NCBI RefSeq assembly: GCF_943192915.1
Contig: NZ_CALPCD010000002.1
Coordinates: 124,001-188,000, forward strand
Direction of reading: 5' to 3'
From: Anaerotardibacter muris
GTDB lineage: Bacteria; Actinomycetota; Coriobacteriia; Coriobacteriales; Eggerthellaceae
Length of the DNA stretch: 64,000 bases
In this document: in pieces, positions 45,570 to 53,837 of the stretch
How the letters are laid out: every line of letters starts with the position of its first letter
Numbering within the stretch: position 1 is the stretch's first letter
Position numbers and translations under genes: made by a program
The notes under the pieces: generated by a model
The model's database searches: none
Seen by the model: only the letters and a program-made list of their open reading frames with translations
Told to the model about the DNA's origin: nothing

Positions 45570-46735
45570 TGAACATCTTCCTTTTCGTACTTTTCCATGA
45601 TGAGCGGAGCAGAGATGTAGACCATGATCTGGTCAGTGCCTTGGGCTATCTGGTTCCCGCGACAGTCTTCCCAAATGGAACTTACTCGTGAATCTTCAGT
45701 ATACCCGAGTCCACCGAGAATCTGCATCGCATTACTGGCAACCTCGGTCGCGGCCTTGGGAATGTAGCGCTTCATGAGCGCCACTGACAAACGTTTGTTG
45801 GATGCGTCATTCTCGATATCCCACACAGCGCGATAGAGCATCATGCGCATGTTATAGAGGCTCACTTCCATATCGGTGAGCAACTGCTCGATCTGCTGGA
45901 ACTGACTGATGGGCGTACCGAAAGCCGTGCGGTTGCGAGCGTGAGCCACCGCATCTTCCATGGCGGCTTGGGCCATGCCCACCGAAGATGCGCAGATGAA
46001 CACGCGGCCAAATTCGAGCAAGCGGAACAACTGGCGGAAGCCGCCTTCATTGCCACTCAGACGATATTCAGGTTTCAGCTCCACGTCTTCGAAGGAAAGC
46101 GACGCAAAGGGCAGCATGGATTGACCGATCTTATTGATGGGATACGCACGGATACCATGCAGATTGCGCGGGATGAGCCAGAATGCCAGCGCGGGATACT
46201 TCCCTGGCGTTTCTTCGTCCTTGTCGATAGCGGCCACCAGGATGTTGGGAGAATATTCGCCGTTGTTCACGTAATTCTTCCGGCCATTCAAGATGATCTT
46301 GCCATCCACGGTCTTCGTGAAGGTCTGCATGCCCATGGAATCGGACCCTGCTGTAGGCTCTGAGATGGCGAACGAGAACATGAGACGTCCAGTCCTGCGA
46401 TAGAACTCGAGCGCATCGGAAAACGTGGTCGATTCAGCGAACCAATTCATGATCTGCAGATTGAACAGATCGTTCTGGAATGGCAAAGTGGCGCCAGCGC
46501 AGCGTGAGAGCTCTTCGAGGATGAGCGTCTGAGACATGATGTTATGCGCGAAGGTCTGCTCCGTGGGCGATTCAAAGCTGAAATAAAGATCGGTGAACCC
46601 CTTCACGACATCGTCAGGCAACCCTTGATCGCGCTTCCACTGGAAGACGCGCTCAGGCGTGAAGACCGTTTCTCCGAAATTGCGAAAAGCAGCAATGAGT
46701 CGCTGTTGCTCGGGTGAAAGAGCAAAGCTAAACAT
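45566..46735 (-). CDS. Acyl-CoA dehydrogenase family enzyme (third)
   Basis: 389 residues. MFSFAISEPTAGSDSMGMQT and ILGGLGYTEDSRVSSIWED are superfamily motifs. The Glu position of the E-G-T motif is Gln here (IAQGTDQIMV, near 365), and the isovaleryl-type Glu place reads LLEFGRVF, with Gly. The usual base is therefore absent at both places. It overlaps the small membrane-protein gene downstream. Substrate and direction unknown. Confidence 0.87.
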   Translation of the reverse strand: MFSFALSPEQQRLIAAFRNFGETVFTPERVFQWKRDQGLPDDVVKGFTDLYFSFESPTEQTFAHNIMSQTLILEELSRCAGATLPFQNDLFNLQIMNWFAESTTFSDALEFYRRTGRLMFSFAISEPTAGSDSMGMQTFTKTVDGKIILNGRKNYVNNGEYSPNILVAAIDKDEETPGKYPALAFWLIPRNLHGIRAYPINKIGQSMLPFASLSFEDVELKPEYRLSGNEGGFRQLFRLLEFGRVFICASSVGMAQAAMEDAVAHARNRTAFGTPISQFQQIEQLLTDMEVSLYNMRMMLYRAVWDIENDASNKRLSVALMKRYIPKAATEVASNAMQILGGLGYTEDSRVSSIWEDCRGNQIAQGTDQIMVYISAPLIMEKYEKEDVQ

Positions 46736-46951
46736 AGTTCCTCTTTTGTAGTGTATTCAATAACCTATTTAATATAGTAGTAGCGTATAGGATAGCGCCG
46801 CTCTTTTGAAGCACCAAAACGGCTTGAGTGTCCAAAGAGCATCTGGCAAGACGCAACCTATAGAGCTTTCCAGTAAGTACGCAGCACGAGCGATCCGTCC
46901 GATTCCGTATAATTGAGGGTGTGTTGAAGTTTCAAGAAGAGGGGGATCTCT

Positions 46952-47569
46952 ATGAAGATCTTAGCGATCAATGGCAGCCACCGCGTAGGCCAGAACACTG
47001 ACTACCTTATCAACCAGGCGCTCACTGCCGCGGCAGAACTGGGCGCAGAGACCGAAGTGATCGAACTGGCCGAGAAGAACGTAGAGTATTGCACTGGCTG
47101 CAACCGTTGCTTGTTCAAGCCAAAGTGCAGCATCAAAGATGACGATATGGAAGAGATCAAGGCGAAGATGCTCGAAGCTGACGGCATCATCTTCGCATCC
47201 CCTGACTACTTCTCGAACGTATCTGCGCGCATGAAGTGCTTCATGGACCGCACGCGTCCGCTGCATATGGTTGCGAATCAGCTCAAGGGCAAGGTTGCTG
47301 GCTTCATGACCATGTCCGGCCTGGACAATTGTGGCTCTGAGTCCACTAGCGCAGCACTGAATCAGTTCTGCGCCACCCATGAGATGCTAGTCGTTCATCC
47401 GCGCCCCGAAGGACCCGTTATCGCATCGAGCATCACTGGTTCGCTGATGGCAGGTATGAAGGACGGCAAGCCTCAGTGGCGTCGTTCGGTTGCCGACGAC
47501 CCCATCGCGCCCGTTGTTGCCCGTCAACTTGGCATCGACATGACGGAGCTCATCAAGAAGATCGGCTAG
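46952..47569 (+). CDS. Iron-sulfur flavoprotein (Isf-like), NADPH-FMN reductase fold
   Basis: 205 residues. Flavodoxin-like start MKILAINGSHRVGQNTDYLI. A compact cysteine motif CTGCNRCLFKPKC near residues 47-59 matches C-x2-C-x2-C-x5-C of methanogen Isf proteins, which bind one 4Fe-4S and FMN. ASPDYFSNVSARMKCFMDR is family-typical. It probably transfers electrons between ferredoxin- or flavin-type donors and a local partner. It is the only plus-strand gene of this part of the cluster. GAGGGGGA precedes the ATG. Confidence 0.85.
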   Translation: MKILAINGSHRVGQNTDYLINQALTAAAELGAETEVIELAEKNVEYCTGCNRCLFKPKCSIKDDDMEEIKAKMLEADGIIFASPDYFSNVSARMKCFMDRTRPLHMVANQLKGKVAGFMTMSGLDNCGSESTSAALNQFCATHEMLVVHPRPEGPVIASSITGSLMAGMKDGKPQWRRSVADDPIAPVVARQLGIDMTELIKKIG

Positions 47570-47591
47570 CTTCCACGGGTTATTCCGCAGG

Positions 47592-47760
47592 GAGCGGGGT
47601 TGGAGGGGCAGAGTCTCGGATCCACCCGTTTTGCTGTTCGCCCTTCGGGCTCATGCGCTGCACTGCCTCATGCGTTTTACGGAACCCAGTCATTCGACTG
47701 GGTTCTTTTATTAGTTAGTGTTCAGAATAAATCTACGACCCTGCCCCTCCAACCCCGCTC
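47592..47760 (-). repeat. Structured intergenic repeat, copy D
   Basis: 169 bp in reverse orientation to copies A-C. The outer arms at 47592-47615 and 47737-47760 (beginning GAGCGGGGTTGGAGG and ending CCTCCAACCCCGCTC) are complementary at 23 of 24 positions, and are unrelated in sequence to the A-C arms. The shared core CTGTTCGCCCTTCGGGCTCA and an inner hairpin GAACCCAGT / ACTGGGTTC are present. Confidence 0.85.
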
Positions 47761-47811
47761 TCTACGCACAACGTATTTAGGGGGCTAGCGAGATTTTAGA
47801 TTCGCGTAAAT

Positions 47812-47842
47812 AAAAAGTCCCACCCGTTACCGAGTGGGACTT
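47812..47842 (-). terminator. Terminator of the CoA-transferase gene
   Basis: AAGTCCCAC and GTGGGACTT arms with a 10-base loop, followed on the minus strand by TTTATTT. Confidence 0.85.
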
Positions 47843-47864
47843 CAAGAAGCATGTTAACTGGTTA

Positions 47865-49175
47865 TTACCAGTTGCAAGGTGCTTCGCCTGCAGCCTGACG
47901 CTTGGAGACGAAGATCTTGTCTTCGATCTCAGGACCATCATAGACCACTACGCCACCGTCTTCAGCGATCTTGGCGATCTCGTCGTCGGAGTAGCCATAA
48001 TCCTTCATGAATTCAGCGGTGTGATAGCCGATCGGCTTGGAGAGGATGACCGGAGGATCACCATAGGAGCCGAAGCGAACAGGAGTCATAGGCAGTGCGC
48101 GCTTGCCCCATGCGTCGTATTCGACCATACGGAGTGCGTCGTTGTCGTAAGCCTCTTCGTCCTTCACAACGTCGGTGTAACGGAAGCACTTCTGAGCAGG
48201 AACCTGGTTCTCTTTGAAGATAGCCATCCACTCGTCGAAGGTCTTCTTTGCGAAAGCCTCTTCGAGCCACTCGATAACTTCGACGTTCTTGCCAGAAGCC
48301 TTAAGAGAGGTGAGGTTGTTGGTGTCAGGATTGTCAACCTGATCAGCGCGATCGAACAGACCCATCATCATCGGGTAGTACTTATCGTACTGAGGCATGC
48401 AGATGTAGATCCACTTTTCGTCATAGGTACGATAGGTGTTGTTGAAGGGGTTAGGAACGTGCTTACGAGACTTAGGATATGGAGCACCGAACTGCGTAGC
48501 ACAGATACCGATGTTGCCGCCCCAGATAGCGCCAGCATAAAGGTTGGTGACGACCTTTTCGCCCTTACCAGTACGAGTGCGGTTGAACAGAGCACCCAGG
48601 ATGCCCGTTGCAAGCATGTGGCCGACGTTGTAGTCGCCGAATGCCTGAGGAGCGATCGCAGGAGATTCGCCGTCCTCACGGAAAACGTTAGCAACGCCAC
48701 CGCGAGCTGCCCAGCACACTGCGTCGAAGCCGGGGCTGTCCTTTTCAGGGCCATATTCGCCATAGCCACGCATCTGTGCCCAGATGAGCTTCGGGAATTC
48801 CTTGTGAAGGGTTTCGTAGTCGAGACCCATCTTGATGAGAGCCTTGTCGCGCAGATTGTTAACGAAGATGTCTGCGTCAGCAAGAAGCTTCTTCATGAAC
48901 TTCATGCCTTCCTCATTCTTGAGGTTGATGGAAACGAAGTTCTTGTTGGTGTTGTTAAGGTCGATCGTAGGATCTTCCATGTCGGTCTGCTCGCAACCAA
49001 AGCCGGGGCCCTGAGTACGCTGAGCGTCGCCGTAAGGGGGCTCTACCTTGATGACCGTTGCGCCCATTTCAGAGAGGCAACGAACCGCAGCAGGAGCAGC
49101 AACCCATTCGCAGAGTTCAACAACTTTAACGCCAGCAAGTGGGCCATAGCCATTGAGCTTTTCTGTAGTTGACAT
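47865..49175 (-). CDS. CaiB/BaiF-family CoA-transferase
   Basis: 436 residues. GVKVVELCEWVAAPAAVRCL and GATVIKVEPPYGD open the class III CoA-transferase fold; GFDAVCWAARGG carries the catalytic Asp. These enzymes move CoA between an acyl-CoA donor and a free acid. It would activate the cluster's substrate without ATP. The gene has its own terminator and an operator-like site upstream. GGAGATATTCTGT precedes the ATG. Confidence 0.92.
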   Translation of the reverse strand: MSTTEKLNGYGPLAGVKVVELCEWVAAPAAVRCLSEMGATVIKVEPPYGDAQRTQGPGFGCEQTDMEDPTIDLNNTNKNFVSINLKNEEGMKFMKKLLADADIFVNNLRDKALIKMGLDYETLHKEFPKLIWAQMRGYGEYGPEKDSPGFDAVCWAARGGVANVFREDGESPAIAPQAFGDYNVGHMLATGILGALFNRTRTGKGEKVVTNLYAGAIWGGNIGICATQFGAPYPKSRKHVPNPFNNTYRTYDEKWIYICMPQYDKYYPMMMGLFDRADQVDNPDTNNLTSLKASGKNVEVIEWLEEAFAKKTFDEWMAIFKENQVPAQKCFRYTDVVKDEEAYDNDALRMVEYDAWGKRALPMTPVRFGSYGDPPVILSKPIGYHTAEFMKDYGYSDDEIAKIAEDGGVVVYDGPEIEDKIFVSKRQAAGEAPCNW

Positions 49176-49251
49176 ACAGAATATCTCCTTTCATTCCTCA
49201 CCGGTAATTTCGGTTCCTTTCCAGTATGACCTTACGCCTTATGCGTGTGGA

Positions 49252-49274
49252 TGGTCAGTAATGAATCTTTGTCC
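49252..49274. promoter_or_regulatory. Candidate operator upstream of the CoA-transferase
   Basis: TGGTCAG and TTTGTCC with the same 9-base spacer as at 43094. It is about 80 bases before the start codon at 49175. Confidence 0.55.
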
Positions 49275-49435
49275 GAACGGCCGAAAATTCAGCTCGAAAA
49301 TTTCAGCGATTTGCTGCTGTTTTTCGCACGAATCATTGCTGATTTGCGGATAATTTCGTCAAATTGAGGTTCGCTTCATGGACACTTTCTTTGTTTTGTC
49401 CGTAAATAAAAGTCGGTACCGCAAGCAGCGAGACT

Positions 49436-49588
49436 GCAGGGGTGGGGTCTCGGATCCACCCGTTCCGCTGTTCGCCTTCGGCTCATGCGCTGCACTGCCC
49501 CATGCTTTGTCTTGCGAACTCAGCAAGCTGAGCTTCGTCTTATCAAGTTGGCGTTCAGAGTGAATCCGAGACCCCGTCCCCCTACCGC
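49436..49588 (-). repeat. Structured intergenic repeat, copy E
   Basis: About 153 bp, same orientation and subfamily as copy D. Arms near GGGGTCTCGGATCC (49444-49457) and GAATCCGAGACCCC (49562-49575) are complementary at 13 of 14 positions. The core CTGTTCGCCTTCGGCTCATG has CCTTCGG where copies B-D have CCCTTCGGG, a paired change. Confidence 0.75.
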
Positions 49589-49644
49589 CTCATTGTTTGC
49601 GCATAGCGTCTTCAGTGAACAGGATCGATGCCCGCTTCGATGAC

Positions 49645-49673
49645 AAAAAAGGACCCAGCGTAAAGCTGGGTCC
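49645..49673 (-). terminator. Terminator of the crotonase gene
   Basis: GGACCCAGC-GTAAA-GCTGGGTCC with six T next to it on the minus strand. Confidence 0.85.
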
Positions 49674-49724
49674 TTGAAGTTCCGTTCGTTTCGCACGGGG
49701 CGAAACCATAGGGAAGGGAGTGGC

Positions 49725-50609
49725 TTAGAGATTGTTCGTGATGACGTACTTCTCGGGATGAGCCTTGACTTCCTCGCGGTTCTTCGGGTTCATCTTCTGC
49801 ATGCCCCAATATGCGTCCTGGGTGTTTGCAGCCAGAACCTGGTTGCGGTTCTCCATCTTGACCTGGTCGGCCAGAGACAGACCGTCGAGAGAGCTCTGGA
49901 GAGCTTCCTTGGTAAGGCGCAGACCGAACGGAGAAGTCTCGCGGCAGATCTCCTCAGCCAGCTTGACAGCCTCTTCAACAACATCGTCATCAGCGACGAC
50001 CTTGACAGCATAGCCCCACTCAGCGAGGGTCTCTGCCTTGAAGCGGCGCGGGTTCATGAGGATCTCGCATGCACGAGCATAACCAACGATCTTCGGGAGA
50101 TAGAAGGAGCCGGACATGTCGGTGCCGGTATAACCGATGGAGAGGTAGCCAGCGTTCATCTTGAAGGATTCGCCGAGGATACGCATGTCGCAAGCGGTTG
50201 CGATGGAAAGACCGCCACCAACTGCGAAGCCCTTGAGAGCGCCGATGATGGGCTGCTCGCACTTAGCCATGTTGAGAACCTGGTCGGAGCACATACGCTG
50301 CATAACATAGAAGTCGCGCTGGATGCGGCCCATGTCCTCAGGAGGATCGAGGAACAGGTCGTTCAGGTTGAAGCCAGCGCAGAAGGAATTGCCTTCGCCG
50401 GTAAGAACGATGACGCGGCAGTCCTTGTCGTAGCGGACGAGGTTCAAGAAGTCGTTGAACTCAGCCATCTGCTCATAGGACATTGCGTTGAGGTTACCCG
50501 GATCGTTGAAAGAGCAGATATAAACAGGACCACGCTGTTCAATCGTCAGCTTTGCATACTTGTCGTAGGTAAACTCTGGCAAATGATATGCCTCTTGGTA
50601 AACGCTCAT
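49725..50609 (-). CDS. Crotonase-family enzyme lacking both hydratase glutamates
   Basis: 294 residues. FCAGFNLNDL and KGFAVGGGLSIATACDMRIL form the oxyanion-hole region of the enoyl-CoA hydratase/isomerase fold. The two Glu residues of classic hydratases are replaced: the position after GGGL is S135 and the P-E-I position is Y155. D164 in TGTDMSGSFYLPKIVG aligns with the Asp of dienoyl-CoA isomerase-like members. So isomerase, lyase or ring-opening activity is more likely than simple hydration. It has its own promoter and terminator. Confidence 0.88.
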   Translation of the reverse strand: MSVYQEAYHLPEFTYDKYAKLTIEQRGPVYICSFNDPGNLNAMSYEQMAEFNDFLNLVRYDKDCRVIVLTGEGNSFCAGFNLNDLFLDPPEDMGRIQRDFYVMQRMCSDQVLNMAKCEQPIIGALKGFAVGGGLSIATACDMRILGESFKMNAGYLSIGYTGTDMSGSFYLPKIVGYARACEILMNPRRFKAETLAEWGYAVKVVADDDVVEEAVKLAEEICRETSPFGLRLTKEALQSSLDGLSLADQVKMENRNQVLAANTQDAYWGMQKMNPKNREEVKAHPEKYVITNNL

Positions 50610-50967
50610 ACGTTTCCCCTTCCATTTCTGAAACTAATAAATTTAGCGTTTATTCATCGTAGGTTTCAATGTTTCGGTTGTCAATAAACAATCGCGGCAA
50701 CCTGCGTAGGTGAACACGCGTTTCGCCCTTTGAGCGGCGCGAATGGTAGCGACCTGGGCATCCTTCGTCTGAAGCAACTGGCATGCACGAGGGTAGCCGA
50801 TACAGCGTTTTGCCACTGCGGATAACGAGCCGAGGCCGGGCAGCCCCAACGCGTCACTGCTAAGACACTGACGCGCACAAGACGAACAGCGCTCTATTTG
50901 TAAGGACCTTTCCCACTATCTTCTAGTAAAGTAAGAAGACCCCGAACAAATGAACGAAAGGTTTCCT
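50610..50967. other. Divergent intergenic region (358 bp)
   Basis: Separates the crotonase (minus) and TAXI lipoprotein (plus) genes. It carries the crotonase promoter. Frames at 50643-50878 on the minus strand have no recognisable product. The TAXI promoter should lie in its right end. Confidence 0.5.
50656..50684 (-). promoter_or_regulatory. Sigma-A-type promoter of the crotonase gene
   Basis: On the minus strand TTGACA (50679-50684) and TACGAT (50656-50661) are 17 bases apart, about 50 bases before the start codon. Confidence 0.7.
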
Positions 50968-51975
50968 ATGAAGCGCTTTGCTGCTTTGATAGCCGTTCTT
51001 GCACTTGCACTGTGCTGCATGAGCGCCTGCTCGCAAAACGAAGAGCTGCGCCTGGGCACGGGCAACAACGAAGGCATGTACTACCAATTCGGTTCGCTCT
51101 TGGCCGAAGAATCGCAAAACGACGATGCGGTGCCCACCGTCTCGGTCGAGACCACCGCAGGATCGAGCGCGAACCTCCGTTTGCTCTCTCAGGGCTTCTT
51201 GGATATGGCCATCGTGCAGGCAGATACCCTGAATGACGCTTATAACGGCACCGGGTTCTTCTCGAATTCAGGCGAATACACTGGCTACAGTGCCGTAGCT
51301 GGCCTCTACACCGAAGTGTGTCAGATCATCGTTCCTGCTGATAGCGATATCTATTCGGTCGAAGACCTCGCAGGCAAGACCGTAAGCTTGGGCGAGCGCG
51401 AATCGGGCGTGTTGCAAAATGCGCTGCAGGTGCTCGATGCCTACAACTTGCAGGAATCAGACTTCACGGCAGAATACTTGAGCTTCTCGGATTCGGCTGC
51501 TGCCATGAAGGAAGGCTCGATCGATGCCGCCTTCATCACCGCAGCGATCCCCACCCCAGCAGTGACCAACCTCTCCGAGAGCATGGGTGTTCGCGTGGTC
51601 TCGCTCGACCCCTTCGCAGTGAACGTTCTGACCAAGCGCCATAGTTATTACACGCCCTGCACCGTTCCTGCTGGCACGTATGCGGGCCAGAACACCGAGG
51701 CTCAGACCGTGGGCGTGCGCGCAGTGCTGGTTGCCCGTAACGACGTACCTGCCGATCAGGTAGCCGCCATGATGGCGCTGCTCTTCGACGGCGAGGTCGA
51801 TTTCGCTGGCAAGTTGAAGAGCTCGATGCAGCCACTGGTGATCGAGGCCATCGAAGGTATCCCTATCGCTTTCCATCCTGGCGCAGGTGATTTCTATGCT
51901 GAGCAGGGAATCAACGTGACCGTGATGGATGTTGATGATGAAGGCAGCTCGGTCAACGCAAGCCAAGACGATTAA
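50968..51975 (+). CDS. TAXI-family solute-binding lipoprotein
   Basis: 335 residues. A signal peptide ends in a lipobox-like MSAC near residue 20. GTGNNEGMYYQFGSLLAEES matches the GT-x-x-G-x-Y-Y-x-x-G start of TAXI-type TRAP receptors, and the later SLGERESGVLQNALQVLDAY and DSAAAMKEGSIDAAF are typical. It probably captures a dicarboxylate or glutamate-like ligand outside the membrane. GAAAGG selects 50968. The following gene is a GltS-type carrier, not a TRAP permease. Confidence 0.88.
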   Translation: MKRFAALIAVLALALCCMSACSQNEELRLGTGNNEGMYYQFGSLLAEESQNDDAVPTVSVETTAGSSANLRLLSQGFLDMAIVQADTLNDAYNGTGFFSNSGEYTGYSAVAGLYTEVCQIIVPADSDIYSVEDLAGKTVSLGERESGVLQNALQVLDAYNLQESDFTAEYLSFSDSAAAMKEGSIDAAFITAAIPTPAVTNLSESMGVRVVSLDPFAVNVLTKRHSYYTPCTVPAGTYAGQNTEAQTVGVRAVLVARNDVPADQVAAMMALLFDGEVDFAGKLKSSMQPLVIEAIEGIPIAFHPGAGDFYAEQGINVTVMDVDDEGSSVNASQDD

Positions 51976-52044
51976 CCCACCCGTCCCTTCGGGCTCGCGC
52001 AATGGCTCGCCGGCCCGCCTGAAGAAATAGATAAGGATAAGCCC

Positions 52045-53235
52045 ATGGCTGAAGTTTCATTCGATATGTATCAAACGCTCGCGATAGCAGTAGTGGCGCT
52101 GCTCATCGGTGCATGGTTGAAGACCAAGATCAAAGTGCTCGACCGTTTGTGCATTCCCTCCCCTGTTGTGGGCGGTTTGCTCTTCTCGATCATCACGTGC
52201 GTGCTCTACGTGACGGGCGTGGTGGACTTCGCTTGGGACGACACGTTGAAGACCGTCTGCATGGTGGTGTTCTTCACTTCGGTGGGCTTCCAAGCGAACA
52301 TCAAAGTGCTGAAGAGCGGCGGCAAAGCGCTGATCATCTTGCTCTTCTGCGTGCTGTTCTTGATCGAGGCGCAGGATATCATCGCGGTGGGAGTAGCTAA
52401 TGTGTTGGGCATCGATCCGATGATCGGCCTTGCAACAGGCTCTATCTCCATGGTGGGTGGCCACGGTACCGCAGGCGCATTCGGCCCCGTGCTCGAAGAC
52501 TTGGGCGTGACTGGCGCGACCACGGTCGCCACAGCCGCAGCGACCTTCGGCTTGGTAGCAGGCTCTCTTGTTGGTGGCCCCATCGGCAACCGCCTGATCA
52601 AGAAGAAGGATCTGCTCAAGACGCGCGTTATCGCAGACGATACTCCGCTGGTCGAAGAGGAAGAGAAGCATCATCGCTCCATTTCCCAATATGCGCCAGC
52701 AGCCTATCAACTTGCGATCGCCATGGGCCTAGGTACGCTCGTTTCCTATTTGCTTTCCATGACCGGCATGACCTTCCCCATCTATATTGGCGCTATGATC
52801 ATTGCAGCCATCATGCGCAACATCGGTGAATACACGGGCAAGATCACCATCCACATTGGTGAGATCAACGACCTGGGTGGCATCTGCCTTTCGCTGTTCT
52901 TGGGTATCGCCATGATCACGTTGAAACTGTGGCAGCTTGCTGACCTGGCGCTGCCGATGATCATCCTGCTCACCTGTCAGGTGATCTTCATGGTGCTGTT
53001 CGCGCGCTTCGTGGTGTTCAATGCCATGGGCCGCGACTACGATGCGGCCGTGCTCACCGCTGGTAGCTGCGGTTTCGGCATGGGTGCCACACCGAACGCA
53101 ATGGCGAATATGCAGGTTTTGACCGATAAATATGGACCTTCTGTTAAGGCCTTCCTCTTGATCCCGCTCATCGGTAGTATGTATGCCGACTTCGTCAACA
53201 GTTTGAGCATCACGTTCTTCATCAACTTGTTGTAG
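52045..53235 (+). CDS. GltS-type sodium/glutamate symporter family protein
   Basis: 396 residues and about 10-12 membrane helices. IPSPVVGGLLFSIITC, SMVGGHGTAGAFGPVLE and the second-half AGSCGFGMGATPNAMANMQ are GltS signatures. It lies 69 bases after the TAXI lipoprotein gene on the same strand. It may accept ligand from that receptor, an unusual pairing. GATAAGGATAAG precedes the ATG. Substrate specificity is not readable. Confidence 0.9.
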   Translation: MAEVSFDMYQTLAIAVVALLIGAWLKTKIKVLDRLCIPSPVVGGLLFSIITCVLYVTGVVDFAWDDTLKTVCMVVFFTSVGFQANIKVLKSGGKALIILLFCVLFLIEAQDIIAVGVANVLGIDPMIGLATGSISMVGGHGTAGAFGPVLEDLGVTGATTVATAAATFGLVAGSLVGGPIGNRLIKKKDLLKTRVIADDTPLVEEEEKHHRSISQYAPAAYQLAIAMGLGTLVSYLLSMTGMTFPIYIGAMIIAAIMRNIGEYTGKITIHIGEINDLGGICLSLFLGIAMITLKLWQLADLALPMIILLTCQVIFMVLFARFVVFNAMGRDYDAAVLTAGSCGFGMGATPNAMANMQVLTDKYGPSVKAFLLIPLIGSMYADFVNSLSITFFINLL

Positions 53236-53248
53236 AGGATGGTTTGCA

Positions 53249-53581
53249 ATGTTTAATAAGAAGCATCACGATCAAACGAAGCCCAGCTCAAAGCCCAGTT
53301 CCGAAGCAGTATCCGCGGCTGACAATCTGGGCAGCAATGCAGGCGATAATGTCGCGCTGCCTGAAGTGCATACGGGCAAGGTTGACGTTCCTGGCGATTT
53401 CGAGCGCGAACAGCATTGCGATGAGAAGCAGAGCGTAGTGTTTGATACCCTTGCGGTACCAGAGTTCCATACGGGCAAATGCGAACAGATCGACTCTACT
53501 ACCGAGGAAAAGCCTCATCACAAGCATGGCTTGTTCTCTGATCTGGCGCGCACGCTCGTGAACGGCACGCCCGACGATTAG
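53249..53581 (+). CDS. Small hydrophilic protein of the TAXI-GltS operon
   Basis: 110 residues, not recognised. It contains two copies of a short motif, VALPEVHTGK and LAVPEFHTGK, about 40 residues apart, each followed by an acidic stretch. It has no signal or membrane segment. It begins 13 bases after the GltS gene (GAGGATGGTTTGCA before ATG), so it is probably translated with it. It may be a cytoplasmic regulator of the carrier; that is a guess. Confidence 0.7.
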   Translation: MFNKKHHDQTKPSSKPSSEAVSAADNLGSNAGDNVALPEVHTGKVDVPGDFEREQHCDEKQSVVFDTLAVPEFHTGKCEQIDSTTEEKPHHKHGLFSDLARTLVNGTPDD

Positions 53582-53605
53582 AGGGCGTTCGCTGAACCAT
53601 ACACA

Positions 53606-53772
53606 GTGCTGCGGATGTAAGGTGAGGGTGCAGAACTTACTCTGAACACTAACCAAAAAAGAACCCAGCTAAGCTGGGTTCCGTACAATGCATGAGGCAG
53701 TGAAGTGCATGAGCCCGAAGGGCGAACAGCGGAACGGGTAAGTTATGCAGCATTACCTTGCAGCCGCAGCAC
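53606..53772 (+). repeat. Structured intergenic repeat, copy B
   Basis: 167 bp. Outer arms GTGCTGCGGATGTAAGGTG and TACCTTGCAGCCGCAGCAC pair at 16 of 19 positions. GCAGAACTTAC / GTAAGTTATGC is the next pair, and AACCCAGC / GCTGGGTT is the inner hairpin. Lies between convergent genes and may end transcription of both. Confidence 0.85.
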
Positions 53773-53788
53773 CCCAAAAGATTCACCA

Positions 53789-53837
53789 TTTGAACCTGTC
53801 CCCAAAGTGTCCGGGACAGAATTGAACCCGTCCCCAA
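53789..53837. repeat. REP-like palindrome next to repeat B
   Basis: GAACCTGTCCCCAAAGTG, CCGGGACAG and GAACCCGTCCCC occur in a 49-bp patch that reaches the pntB stop. A similar patch follows copy C. Confidence 0.55.

Larger units (their letters stand above)
49176..49724. other. Intergenic region (549 bp) with operator, repeat E and terminator
   Basis: Holds the CoA-transferase promoter and operator-like site (49252-49274), structured repeat copy E (49436-49588) and the terminator of the crotonase gene (49645-49673). No credible gene. Confidence 0.65.

Noticed and set aside
50643..50878. Overlapping minus-strand ORFs in the crotonase-TAXI gap
   Set aside because: No family match or ribosome-binding site; they run through the crotonase promoter.
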